A DNA stretch of 42,247 nt from Rhodospirillales bacterium (GTDB lineage Bacteria; Pseudomonadota; Alphaproteobacteria; Rhodospirillales; JASLQF01). The notes under the pieces are model-generated. The model did not search any database. It worked only from the letters and a program-made list of their open reading frames with translations, and was not told the DNA's origin. The stretch covers positions 1 to 42,247 of the forward strand of contig JASLQF010000033.1 of the NCBI GenBank assembly GCA_030744625.1, in the 5' to 3' direction. A program made the translations under genes and the position numbers. The stretch's first letter is position 1; every line of letters starts with the position of its first letter. Below, in pieces: positions 6,611-14,559 of the stretch.

Positions 6611-8362
6611 ATGGCCACCACCCTCGATCCGGTCACCCTCTCGGTCATCCAGAACGGCCTCATCCAGGTGTGCAACGAAATGGACCTGGCCTTCGTCCGC
6701 GCCGCCTTCAGTCCGGTGATCTCGGAGACCCTGGACCGCTCGGACGGCATCTACCACCGCGAGACCGGGGCCCTCATCGCGCAAGGCGATCTCGGCCTGC
6801 CGGTCTTCGTCGGCACCATGCAGTTCGGCACCCAGGAGGTCATCCGCCGCGCCCGCGCCATCGAGCCGGGAGACATGTTCGTCGTCAACGACCCCTACCT
6901 GGGCGGCACCCACCTGATGGACGTGCGCTTCGTCAAGCCCTTCTTCTACGAGGGCGAGCTGTTCTCGTGGCTGGCCAACACCGGCCACTGGCCGGACACC
7001 GGCGGTGCCGTGCCGGGCGGCTTTTCGGCGACCGCCACCGAGGTCGAGCAGGAAGGATTGCGCCTGCCGCCCGTCAAGCTGTTCAAGAAAGGCGAGATGG
7101 ACGAGGAGATCCTCTCCATCATCCTCTCCAACATCCGCATCGCCGACCAGCGCATCGGCGACATCAAGGCCCAGGCCGCGGCGCTTACCGTCGGCGAGCG
7201 GCGCCTCACCGTGCTCGTCGACCGTTACGGCAGGGACACGGTGGAAGAGGCCATCGTCGAGCTGCGCACCCGCGCCGAGCGACAGATGCGCGCCAAGATC
7301 GCGCAAATCCCGGACGGCGTTTACGAGGGCCAGGCCTTCGTCGATTCCGACGGTGTCGTCGACGAGCCGCTCCGCATCGCCATGAAGATCACCAAAAAGG
7401 AGACCGATCTCACCTTCGACATGAGCGGGTCGTCACCGCCCTGCCAGGGGCCCATGAACAGCGTCATCGCCACCACCAAGTCGTCGATCTACCTGGCCAT
7501 GAAGCACATCTTTCCCGAAGTGCCGATCAACGCCGGCACCTTCGCGCCGCTCGCCATCGTCGAGCCCGGGGGGACGTTCCTTTACGCCGAATACCCGCGC
7601 CCCGTCTCGGGGTGCGCGGCGGAGGTCAGCCAGCGCATCGCCGAGGCCGTGTTCGCGGCGCTCACTCCCGCCATCACCGACCTGCTGTTCGCCGCCCCCG
7701 CCGGCACCAGCGGCAATTTCGCGCTCGGCGGGCACGACCCCATGACGGGTCGCTCCTACGTCATGTACCTGATCTCGGGCGGCGGCTACGGCGGCAGCCT
7801 CGACGGCGACGGCATGTCCAACGGCTGCTCGACCATCGGCATCTCCAAGACCACGCCCATCGAGATCATCGAACAGCGCTACCCGGTCCTCATCGAGGAA
7901 TACGCGCTGCACGAAGGCTCGGGTGGCGCCGGCGAGAAGCGCGGCGGCTTCGGCGTGCGCTACCGGGTCAAGCTGAGGCGGGGCAAGGCGCGCGCCTCCT
8001 TCGTCATGGACCACGGCCGCTACGGGCCGCAGGGTGCGCTGGGCGGCGGCGACGGCGGGGTCAACCGGGTTCTGGTCAAGCGCGGCGGCGAGACCTACAT
8101 CCCGCCGCACCTCTCCAAGGACCAGGACATCCACATCGCCGAGGGCGACACGGTGAGCGTGTGCACGCCCGGCGGCGGCGGTTTCGGCGACCCGCTGGAG
8201 CGCGATCCCGCCCTCGTCGAGGCCGACGTGGGGCGCGGCTACTACACCGTCGATGAGGTGGCCGACTTGTTCGCCGTGGTCATCGACGCCGCGACGCTCA
8301 CCCTCGACGCCGCGGCGACCGAGGCCAGGCGCGCGGCAAGGCGCGGGCGGGCGGCGGAATAG
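6611..8362 (+). CDS. hyuB: hydantoinase/oxoprolinase subunit B
   Basis: The 583-residue product is the Hydantoinase_B subunit, a partner of the preceding ATPase. Family landmarks are LSVIQNGLIQVCNEMDLAF near the start, the conserved NDPYLGGTHLMDV (from Asn93), the GHWPDTGG loop, the DMSGSSP strand, and the Gly-rich C-terminal part (SGGAGEKRGGFG and TPGGGGFGDP). The length is typical. The ATG follows the hyuA stop after three bases, so the A and B subunits should be made in equal amounts. Together they form the ATP-dependent ring-opening amidase of this operon. The reductase upstream would feed it a partly reduced heterocycle if the proposed pathway is right. No signal peptide is seen, so it acts in the cytoplasm. 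Confidence 0.92.
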   Translation: MATTLDPVTLSVIQNGLIQVCNEMDLAFVRAAFSPVISETLDRSDGIYHRETGALIAQGDLGLPVFVGTMQFGTQEVIRRARAIEPGDMFVVNDPYLGGTHLMDVRFVKPFFYEGELFSWLANTGHWPDTGGAVPGGFSATATEVEQEGLRLPPVKLFKKGEMDEEILSIILSNIRIADQRIGDIKAQAAALTVGERRLTVLVDRYGRDTVEEAIVELRTRAERQMRAKIAQIPDGVYEGQAFVDSDGVVDEPLRIAMKITKKETDLTFDMSGSSPPCQGPMNSVIATTKSSIYLAMKHIFPEVPINAGTFAPLAIVEPGGTFLYAEYPRPVSGCAAEVSQRIAEAVFAALTPAITDLLFAAPAGTSGNFALGGHDPMTGRSYVMYLISGGGYGGSLDGDGMSNGCSTIGISKTTPIEIIEQRYPVLIEEYALHEGSGGAGEKRGGFGVRYRVKLRRGKARASFVMDHGRYGPQGALGGGDGGVNRVLVKRGGETYIPPHLSKDQDIHIAEGDTVSVCTPGGGGFGDPLERDPALVEADVGRGYYTVDEVADLFAVVIDAATLTLDAAATEARRAARRGRAAE

Positions 8363-8402
8363 ACGGCATATTTCAACGCGTAGTGATAATAGGGGAGGCA
8401 CG

Positions 8403-9020
8403 ATGATCTACGAGTTTCGCACTTACGACCTGAAGCCCGGCTCGCTGTCGGAGACCATCAAACGCTTCGGCGAGGGCTACGAGCACCGCAGGAAGTACTC
8501 CGAGTTGGCGGCCTTCTGGTATACCGAAATCGGCCCCCTGAACCGCGTCATCCACGTCTGGCCCTACGCCGACACCGGGGAGCGCGCGCGCATCCTCGCC
8601 GAGGCAGGGGCCGACCCCAACTGGCCGCCCAATATCGGCGAGTTCCTGGTCACCATGCGCTCCGAAATATTCACCCCCTTTCCCTATTCGTCCGACCTCA
8701 AGCCGGGCAAGTTCGGCCCCATCTACGAGATGCGCAGCTACATCACCAAACCGGGATACATCCCTGAAACCATAAAGCGCTGGGGGGCCGCCCTCGAGGG
8801 ACGCCTCAAATTGTCGCCCCTGGCCGCCATCATGCATACGGACGTGGGCCCCCTCAACAAGTTCATCCACCTGTGGCCTTACGAAAGCCTCGAACAGCGC
8901 CAGGAGATCCGCGCCACCGCCTTGAAGACCGGGGTGTGGCCGCCGCCGGGCGGTCCGGTGGACTTCGTCGCCCAGGAAAACTGCATCCTGCTTCCCGCCC
9001 CGTTCTCGCCGATGCAGTAG
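8403..9020 (+). CDS. tandem NIPSNAP-domain protein
   Basis: The 205-residue product has two NIPSNAP domains (dimeric alpha/beta barrel fold), at about residues 1-95 and 107-205. Each starts with the same signature (MIYEFRTYDLKPGSL and PIYEMRSYITKPGYI) and contains PLN(R/K)xIHxWPY. NIPSNAP proteins are small cytosolic proteins of mostly unknown function and are often found beside catabolic genes. The ATG follows a strong GGGGAGG about five bases upstream. Forty bases separate it from hyuB with no clear terminator, so it is probably the last gene of the operon. The stop lies four bases from the stop of the convergent cupin gene. A binding or tautomerase-like role for a pathway intermediate is possible but not supported by residues I can identify. 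Confidence 0.85.
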   Translation: MIYEFRTYDLKPGSLSETIKRFGEGYEHRRKYSELAAFWYTEIGPLNRVIHVWPYADTGERARILAEAGADPNWPPNIGEFLVTMRSEIFTPFPYSSDLKPGKFGPIYEMRSYITKPGYIPETIKRWGAALEGRLKLSPLAAIMHTDVGPLNKFIHLWPYESLEQRQEIRATALKTGVWPPPGGPVDFVAQENCILLPAPFSPMQ

Positions 9021-9024
9021 GCTC

Positions 9025-9681
9025 CTAGAGTTCGATCGGCTGATCGATGTAGCCGCGGTAGCTCTGGCTTTTGGGCTTGTCCTTGTCCTCTTCGTTGACG
9101 TAACTGATCGAGGATCGGCCGACAAGCGAGAGCGGCAGGATCATGGCGCGGATGAAACGGGTCGGAATATCGCCATCGGCTTGCGCGAAAACGGGTTCGG
9201 GCCCGCTTTCAAACCACGCCTCGCCTTGCCCATGAGGAGTCTTCGAACCCCCGGTATCGATCTCGATCGAGCCCTCGAGCACGTAGCGGATGCCCGGCCC
9301 CTGGTGGACGTGCGTATAGGCGCATCCGCCGGGTGGAAACGAGACGCTGTCGCAGCGCATCAGCCATTGCTTCCCGTCGCCGGGATCAAGCCCCGTCACC
9401 GGCTCCGTCAGTAGGGATTCGCCGCTGACGCCGGTCGAGGATATCAGCCCTGGCGGGGCGCCGGCTTGGGCCAACTCCCAGCACAGAAACGAACTCGGTT
9501 CGATGGCCCGGATCGAGGGGCTGGCCGCCGAATGACAGGCGCCGTCCACGGCAAGCTCCCTGTCGCCGACGCGGAGACCGCCCTCCAGCACATAGAAAAT
9601 TCGGTTGCGGGCCGGACCCATGGGTTGGCCCGCCGGCCCTTTCTCGACGTGTACCCTCAGCAAACGGATTTCATATGGCAT
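9025..9681 (-). CDS. bicupin-like protein
   Basis: The 218-residue cytosolic product has two cupin-like halves. The first (about residues 25-110) has NRIFYVLEGGLRVGD as a cupin strand pair. The second (about 115-200) has GGCAYTHVHQGPGIRYVLEGSIEID style motifs, with His residues in the THVHQGPG loop as likely metal ligands and a Glu in YVLEG. The function is unknown, and cupins of this kind may be oxygenases, isomerases or binding proteins. It is the last gene of the long minus-strand operon; only six bases separate it from the HExxH/Sel1 gene, and its ribosome binding site overlaps that gene's stop. It faces the NIPSNAP gene tail to tail with four bases between. Confidence 0.75.
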   Translation of the reverse strand: MPYEIRLLRVHVEKGPAGQPMGPARNRIFYVLEGGLRVGDRELAVDGACHSAASPSIRAIEPSSFLCWELAQAGAPPGLISSTGVSGESLLTEPVTGLDPGDGKQWLMRCDSVSFPPGGCAYTHVHQGPGIRYVLEGSIEIDTGGSKTPHGQGEAWFESGPEPVFAQADGDIPTRFIRAMILPLSLVGRSSISYVNEEDKDKPKSQSYRGYIDQPIEL

Positions 9682-9687
9682 ATCTTT

Positions 9688-10971
9688 CTACTCCGTTTCC
9701 TTTCCCTTGGGCCGCCACTCCCCGGCCAGCCGCCGCGCTTCGTCGATGTGGGCGGCGGTCATCCGTTTTTGAATGGCGCCGAGCACCTTCTCGGCGTTGG
9801 CGCGCTTGGCGTTCGGCAGACGCGGGGCGGCCAGGCTCAGCCACATATGGGCCAGCACGGATTGCGCCGGACGCCCACGGTCCTTGGCGTAAAAGAGCCC
9901 CAGGTCGTATTGGGCGTCGGCGTCGCCTTGCTGGGCGGCGCGGCGCCACCACGTCCGCGCCCGCGCAAGATCCCGGGGCACGCCCCGCCCTTTGGCGTAC
10001 ATGGTGCCGAGATTCGTTTGCGCCGGCGCGAAGCCCCGTGCGGCCGCCTTGCCGAACCACTTGGCGGCGGCGGCGTGGTCCCTGGGCGTGCCCAGGCCGT
10101 CCCGATAGGCGACGGCGAGCTGGTGCTGCTCCTCGGCCGTGCCCGTGGACGCGACCTGGCGCGCCCACTTCTTGAACTTGGCCCGCTGCATCTTGTGGGC
10201 GGCTTTTACGGCATTCCCCGACACGCCGCCGTCGCGCAGGTCGTCGGCGTAACCGTCGAACGCCTCGAGCAGCCGGGGCACGTCGGGATTGAGGACATCC
10301 CAGAGCTTGATCAGCGATGGGGTCTTTTCGCGCATGTAGCGCTTGAAGTCGGAGCACCAGTGTTTCTCGAGGGCTTGGCGAAACTCGATCACTTCCCTGG
10401 ACTTCTTGTCGATGCCGACGTCCTGATAGAATTTCTCGCCGTAGAGGTTGGCGGCGCATTCCAGGTCGAGCTCGCGGATGTAGTCCATGCGCCCGCGCAG
10501 TTGCTGCATTCCGTGGCCGACCAGTTCGTGGACCAGGACCATGGCCAGTTTGGGCGTCGGCCACTTGATGGCGAGGGCGCCGACGACGACCACGAAATTC
10601 TTTTCGTCCCGTGCGCCGCCGCCCCTCTTGAAGTAGTCCGGCAGGAACACGGCGGCGAGCAGGGAGCCGCCCTTGGTCTGCGGCAGGCGCGGGCTGTAGA
10701 TGACGATGACGTTGCCGTTTTCCTTGAGGGTGTCGATGGCGGCGACGCTGAACGATGATTTCTTGTGGATGAGCTCGAACGCCTTGCGCAGGTTCTTCAG
10801 TCCGCGGCGCGGGCTGACCAGCTTGATGCCGTAATCGACGCCGGGCTCGGCGGGCACGCCGACCAGGCGTATGCCCTCGAAGGTGCGCTCGACCGTCTCG
10901 GGCTTGGCGGCGGCCTGTTGCGCCATCCCGGCGAGCACGAGGCCGGTGAGCATGAGGACGGCGCGGTTCAC
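9688..10971 (-). CDS. secreted HExxH metallopeptidase-like protein with Sel1 repeats
   Basis: The 427-residue product has a signal peptide (MNRAVLMLTGLVLAGMAQQAAA, likely cut near residue 22), a middle domain with a zinc-peptidase motif (VLVHELVGHG, then ELDLECAANLYGE with a possible third ligand), and a C-terminal set of about three Sel1/TPR-like repeats (EEQHQLAVAYRDGLG, PAQTNLGTMYAKGRG, DAQYDLGLFYAKDRG). Sel1 repeats mediate protein contacts, often in envelope or secretion systems. The start GTG at 10971 overlaps the stop of the glycosyltransferase gene (GTGA) and gives the signal peptide in frame. Peptidase activity is inferred from the motif alone. The combination of a HExxH domain with Sel1 repeats is unusual and may act on cell-envelope proteins. 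Confidence 0.75.
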   Translation of the reverse strand: MNRAVLMLTGLVLAGMAQQAAAKPETVERTFEGIRLVGVPAEPGVDYGIKLVSPRRGLKNLRKAFELIHKKSSFSVAAIDTLKENGNVIVIYSPRLPQTKGGSLLAAVFLPDYFKRGGGARDEKNFVVVVGALAIKWPTPKLAMVLVHELVGHGMQQLRGRMDYIRELDLECAANLYGEKFYQDVGIDKKSREVIEFRQALEKHWCSDFKRYMREKTPSLIKLWDVLNPDVPRLLEAFDGYADDLRDGGVSGNAVKAAHKMQRAKFKKWARQVASTGTAEEQHQLAVAYRDGLGTPRDHAAAAKWFGKAAARGFAPAQTNLGTMYAKGRGVPRDLARARTWWRRAAQQGDADAQYDLGLFYAKDRGRPAQSVLAHMWLSLAAPRLPNAKRANAEKVLGAIQKRMTAAHIDEARRLAGEWRPKGKETE

Positions 10972-12092
10972 GGCGCGCCCTCCCCGGAAAGCCAGCGCGC
11001 CCATTCCCCGGCCCGCGCCTGCCAGGTGTTGACGCCGTTCATGTGATCGACCTGGGCGCGCAGGCGGGCCTCGGCCTCGGCCTGGGGGGCGGCGCGGCGC
11101 TCCAGGAGCTCGCGGAGGACGGCGTCGGCGAACAGGCGGACGTGCTCGGCCGGCCGCTCCGGCGCCTCGACCAGGCGGGCGAATCCGGCCGTGGTTTCGG
11201 GCAGCGCGCCGAGGTCGCTGGTGACCACCACGCACCCCGCCGCCATGGCCTCCATGACGGCGATGCACGCGGTCTCGGCGAAGGTGTTGGGATAGGCCAG
11301 GCAGGTGGTCTTGCTGAGCGCGCCGGCCAGGCTCGGCTGATCGACGGCGCCCACGTACTCGATCCCGTCGGTGGCGCGGCAGCGCGCGTACAGGTCCGCG
11401 TATTCGTCCTCGCCGGCGGCCACCCCGTACACCTCCATGCTCGAGAACACTTTGAGCCGCGTCCCCGGGATGGCGCCGCGGATCGTCGGAAAGGCGGCGA
11501 TCAGCCGGTCGAGGCCGCGGAAGGGCGTGCTGGTGTAGGCCAGGGTCGGCGGCCACGGCTTGCTTTCGGTGATCGAGGCGCCGTCGAACAGGCCCGCGAA
11601 GGGGGGCGCGATGCCGTAACCGAGCACCTTGACGCGCCCGGCCTCGACGCCGAGGGAGTCGCAAAACGTCCGCGCCTGCCAGTCGCTGGCCAGGATCAGA
11701 CCGTCCCAGGCGTCGCGCGTCGCCGCGTCGCGCAAGGGCGCCACCGCCGGCTGATCGCAGGCGTGGCCGATCCACGCGTAATATCGGGCATCGCCGTTGC
11801 CGGACCGCAACGCCTGTACGGTACGCGGGGCGACGTCGTTGACGGCGACGACGACGTCGGTCCCGGCGACGAATTCCACGCATTCCCGGGACGTCTCGTT
11901 CAAGCCGAAGCAGTGGACGCCGAGGACCACGCCGGGCGTCCGGGTGTTGTTGAGGAGGCCCACCTCATGGCCCAACGTGGCCAGCCGCTCGGCCAGATAG
12001 CAGAGCGCCGATTGCGACCCGCCGAGAGGGCGCGCATACGGCGTATCCGGCGCGTAGTCCCAGGGGACGGGATCGACGAACATGAGTCTCAT
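10968..12092 (-). CDS. glycosyltransferase, group 1 (GT4-like)
   Basis: The 374-residue cytosolic product has an N-terminal donor/acceptor half with LGGSQSALCYLAERLATLGHEV, typical of GT4 enzymes. Its C-terminal Glycos_transf_1 half has TLAYTSTPFRGLDRLI and the EX7E-like signature NTFAETACIAVMEAMAAG, with Glu residues that contact the nucleotide-sugar, followed by VVVTSDLGALPE. It would transfer a sugar from a nucleotide donor to an unknown acceptor, perhaps an envelope glycan. The start at 12092 (MRLMFVDP) is chosen because homology begins there; the upstream extension to 12350 overlaps the TIGR02302 gene and is a low-complexity shadow. The stop overlaps the next gene by four bases. Confidence 0.85.
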   Translation of the reverse strand: MRLMFVDPVPWDYAPDTPYARPLGGSQSALCYLAERLATLGHEVGLLNNTRTPGVVLGVHCFGLNETSRECVEFVAGTDVVVAVNDVAPRTVQALRSGNGDARYYAWIGHACDQPAVAPLRDAATRDAWDGLILASDWQARTFCDSLGVEAGRVKVLGYGIAPPFAGLFDGASITESKPWPPTLAYTSTPFRGLDRLIAAFPTIRGAIPGTRLKVFSSMEVYGVAAGEDEYADLYARCRATDGIEYVGAVDQPSLAGALSKTTCLAYPNTFAETACIAVMEAMAAGCVVVTSDLGALPETTAGFARLVEAPERPAEHVRLFADAVLRELLERRAAPQAEAEARLRAQVDHMNGVNTWQARAGEWARWLSGEGAP

Positions 12093-12120
12093 CGGTGCAA
12101 CCCCGCCCTCGCCGCCATGG

Positions 12121-14559
12121 CTAAAAGCGGCGCAACAGGCGATCGATGTACTCGTGCTCCAGCCTCGGGCGCTGGCGCTCGCCGGCGCGGCGGTGCAGCT
12201 CCCGGAGGATTTCGCGGGCGCGGCGCGTTTCCGCCTGATCGGGGATTTTGACCGGGCCGTCCGCCGCCGCCCCGTGGGCGCCGCCGGGGACGCGGCCGAA
12301 GGGGTCGCGGCCGGGTCCCCGGCCTCGTTGCCCGGGGCGTTGGCCGACACCGGCCAGCCCGCCGAGAGAGCGCACGATGCTCTCGGCCGCCGCCTCCGCC
12401 CCCCGCCGCAACTGGCTAAGCGCTTCCGCCTGCGAGGGCAGCGCCGCGCCGGGCCTTCCCGAAGTCAGCTCCTCGGCGGCGTCGCGCATGGCGCGCTCGG
12501 CCTTGCCGAAAGGCTGCGGAATGCCGCCCAGCATCTCGTCGAAGCCAAGCATGAGGTCGCCCAGGGTGCGGCGCAGGGCCTCCTGGTCGGCGGCTTCCGG
12601 CAAGCCGGCGCCGGGCCGCCCCTGGCGCCGGCCCGGCCGCGGCAACGTGTCGGCGGAGTTTTGCGAGCGGCGGAAGGTGCGGTCGTGGAGCTCCTGTTGG
12701 CGCTGTCTGAGCTGGCGCAGCCCATCCATCAGCCGCCGCCCTTGCGCGGCCTTGCGGTTGTTTTGCCCGGGCATCACCCCGGCGCGCAGGTTGTTGAGGA
12801 TGCGCTGCAGCTCGGCGAGCATCTGGCGCGCCGCCTCGACGGCGCCGGTTTGCGCCAGTTCCCGCGCCCGCTCGATCAACTCCCGCATGTCGTCGCGCCC
12901 GATCGTCCGCATGGAGGGGGTGAGCGGTATGTCAACGGCGCCCTGTTTCGACAATTGTTCGGCGAGGGCGCTCATGTACTTGTCGAGGGCCTGTTTCAGT
13001 TCGTCCATGAGGCGGTCCAGCTCGGCGTCCGCGACGCCGTCCCTGAGCGCCCGCATGACCTCGTCCTGGGCCTTCTTGAGCTGGCGCTCGGAGACCACCG
13101 TCTCGCCGTCCTCGAGGCGGATGGCGGTGTCCCACAGGAGCTTCTGCACCGAGGCCCGCGCCGCCGGGTCCGAGCTGTACAGGAGGCGGCGCCGGGCGAC
13201 GCCGAGTGCCAGGTAGATCACGGTATCATTGTTAAAGTGGAAGGGCCGATCGGCGATGTCGCCGAGGGCCTCGATGACGCCGAGGCGCGTGCCCGGCGAA
13301 CGGTCGTTCAGCTTCTTGCGCTGCGCCGCGATGGCGCGCGCCACCGGATGATTGAAGATGCGCTCCGGCAGCATGATGGGGACGGTTTCGCTGTTCCCGA
13401 TGTGGCCGCGGCCATCCTCCGCCCGCAAGCGAACGAGGACGGGCAGGCCGGCCCACGGGTGGGCCGTCAGGTCCCGAAAGACGCGCCCCCGGACCTCCTT
13501 CAAGCCGCTCCCCGCAAGCGGCAGATCGAAGCGCAGCTCCACCTCGCCGTCCGGCCCGGCGCCGCCATCGGCGCGGCGGATGGTGGCGTCGGCCGCGGCC
13601 AGGCCATAGTCGTCGCTGGCCTCGTAGTCGAGGCGCAGGTGGGCGCGCCCGGTGGCCGCCGGCGGCGCCGCGAAGGCGATGGCCGGCGGCGTGTCGGCGA
13701 TCACCCTTAGCGGCCACGCGGCGATCTCCCGGTGGTTCCGGGTGACGGTCAGGCGGTCACCCTCCTCGATGGTGCCCTCGGCCCGGTAGGTCCCAGATCC
13801 GAGGTCCGCGAAGTCCGTCTCGGCTTCGCCGATACTCAGCCGGGGCGCCTCGTCGAGGCCGCTCACCTGGGCAAGGACGGCGCTGCCGGCGGCAACGGGA
13901 ACGGGCTCCACGGGAACCTCACCGCGGTCCAGAAAAAGCGGCGCCAGCCGCGTGTAAGTCGGTGGCGTGATCCACACATCGAGCCCCAACGGCCCGCCGG
14001 CGGCCTCCGCCAACCGCGGCGACAGGGCTCGCGTCAGCCGGTTGCCGGCGTCCGGTCCGGCGGCGGCGGCGGCGATCACCAGAAGCAGAAGTGCCGCCGC
14101 CCTCAGGCCCCACGGGTCGCGCCGGGGGACGCCGGGGGCCGGCGCCCGTACCATCAGGCCCCGCGCCGCCGAGGCGACGCGCCAAAGATGGACCCGCCAT
14201 AGGGCCCGCGCCGCCGGGTCCTCGGCACCGCCGGCCAGGCGGTCGCCGAGCGCCGTTAGCGGCCGGTGGCTGAGCGCGTTGTCACGCTCCAGGCGATGGC
14301 GCACCCGTGCGTCGTCGATGGGCTTCCAGCCGCGCCGCCCATGCCACAGCGCCGCCGCCAGGGCGGCGCCGAAGGCGAGCAGCACGAGCAGGTGGAGCCA
14401 CCCCGCAAGCAGCAACAGAACATCGCTCAAGGCCGCCGCCAGAAACAGCGCGGCTACCGCCGCCGCCGGCCACAGCGCCGGCCACAGGCGCTCCCAGGTC
14501 AGCGCCGCCCGCGCCAGGGCGGAGACCGCCGAGAAGCGGAAATTGCCCGCCCCGCCCAT
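12121..14559 (-). CDS. TIGR02302 family membrane protein (large, alphaproteobacterial)
   Basis: The 812-residue product matches the alphaproteobacterial TIGR02302 type. Two closely spaced transmembrane helices lie near the N-terminus (about residues 28-46 and 50-72) and a third hydrophobic stretch follows at about 150-165. A periplasmic beta-rich region comes next (DVWITPPTYTRLAP and later DYEASDDYGLAAADA). A long Gln/Arg/Leu-rich helical C-terminal region follows, with many LxxAL and RxLMDGLRQLRQRQQEL type coiled-coil segments and a Gly/Arg-rich tail. The function is unknown. In alphaproteobacteria the gene often follows lysA, as here, where the ATG overlaps the lysA stop (ATGA). The tight coupling suggests a role in cell-envelope or peptidoglycan metabolism, where the lysA pathway supplies diaminopimelate, but this is inference. 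Confidence 0.85.
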   Translation of the reverse strand: MGGAGNFRFSAVSALARAALTWERLWPALWPAAAVAALFLAAALSDVLLLLAGWLHLLVLLAFGAALAAALWHGRRGWKPIDDARVRHRLERDNALSHRPLTALGDRLAGGAEDPAARALWRVHLWRVASAARGLMVRAPAPGVPRRDPWGLRAAALLLLVIAAAAAGPDAGNRLTRALSPRLAEAAGGPLGLDVWITPPTYTRLAPLFLDRGEVPVEPVPVAAGSAVLAQVSGLDEAPRLSIGEAETDFADLGSGTYRAEGTIEEGDRLTVTRNHREIAAWPLRVIADTPPAIAFAAPPAATGRAHLRLDYEASDDYGLAAADATIRRADGGAGPDGEVELRFDLPLAGSGLKEVRGRVFRDLTAHPWAGLPVLVRLRAEDGRGHIGNSETVPIMLPERIFNHPVARAIAAQRKKLNDRSPGTRLGVIEALGDIADRPFHFNNDTVIYLALGVARRRLLYSSDPAARASVQKLLWDTAIRLEDGETVVSERQLKKAQDEVMRALRDGVADAELDRLMDELKQALDKYMSALAEQLSKQGAVDIPLTPSMRTIGRDDMRELIERARELAQTGAVEAARQMLAELQRILNNLRAGVMPGQNNRKAAQGRRLMDGLRQLRQRQQELHDRTFRRSQNSADTLPRPGRRQGRPGAGLPEAADQEALRRTLGDLMLGFDEMLGGIPQPFGKAERAMRDAAEELTSGRPGAALPSQAEALSQLRRGAEAAAESIVRSLGGLAGVGQRPGQRGRGPGRDPFGRVPGGAHGAAADGPVKIPDQAETRRAREILRELHRRAGERQRPRLEHEYIDRLLRRF

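Noticed and set aside
5147-7306. Very long open frame of about 719 codons on the minus strand across hyuA and hyuB
   Set aside because: It is the antisense shadow of the hydantoinase genes: His/Asp/Gly/Val-rich composition with no domain, as expected in GC-rich coding DNA.
12093-12350. Extended N-terminus for the glycosyltransferase
   Set aside because: It is low-complexity Ala/Pro/Ser/Arg and overlaps the TIGR02302 gene; homology begins at the ATG at 12092.
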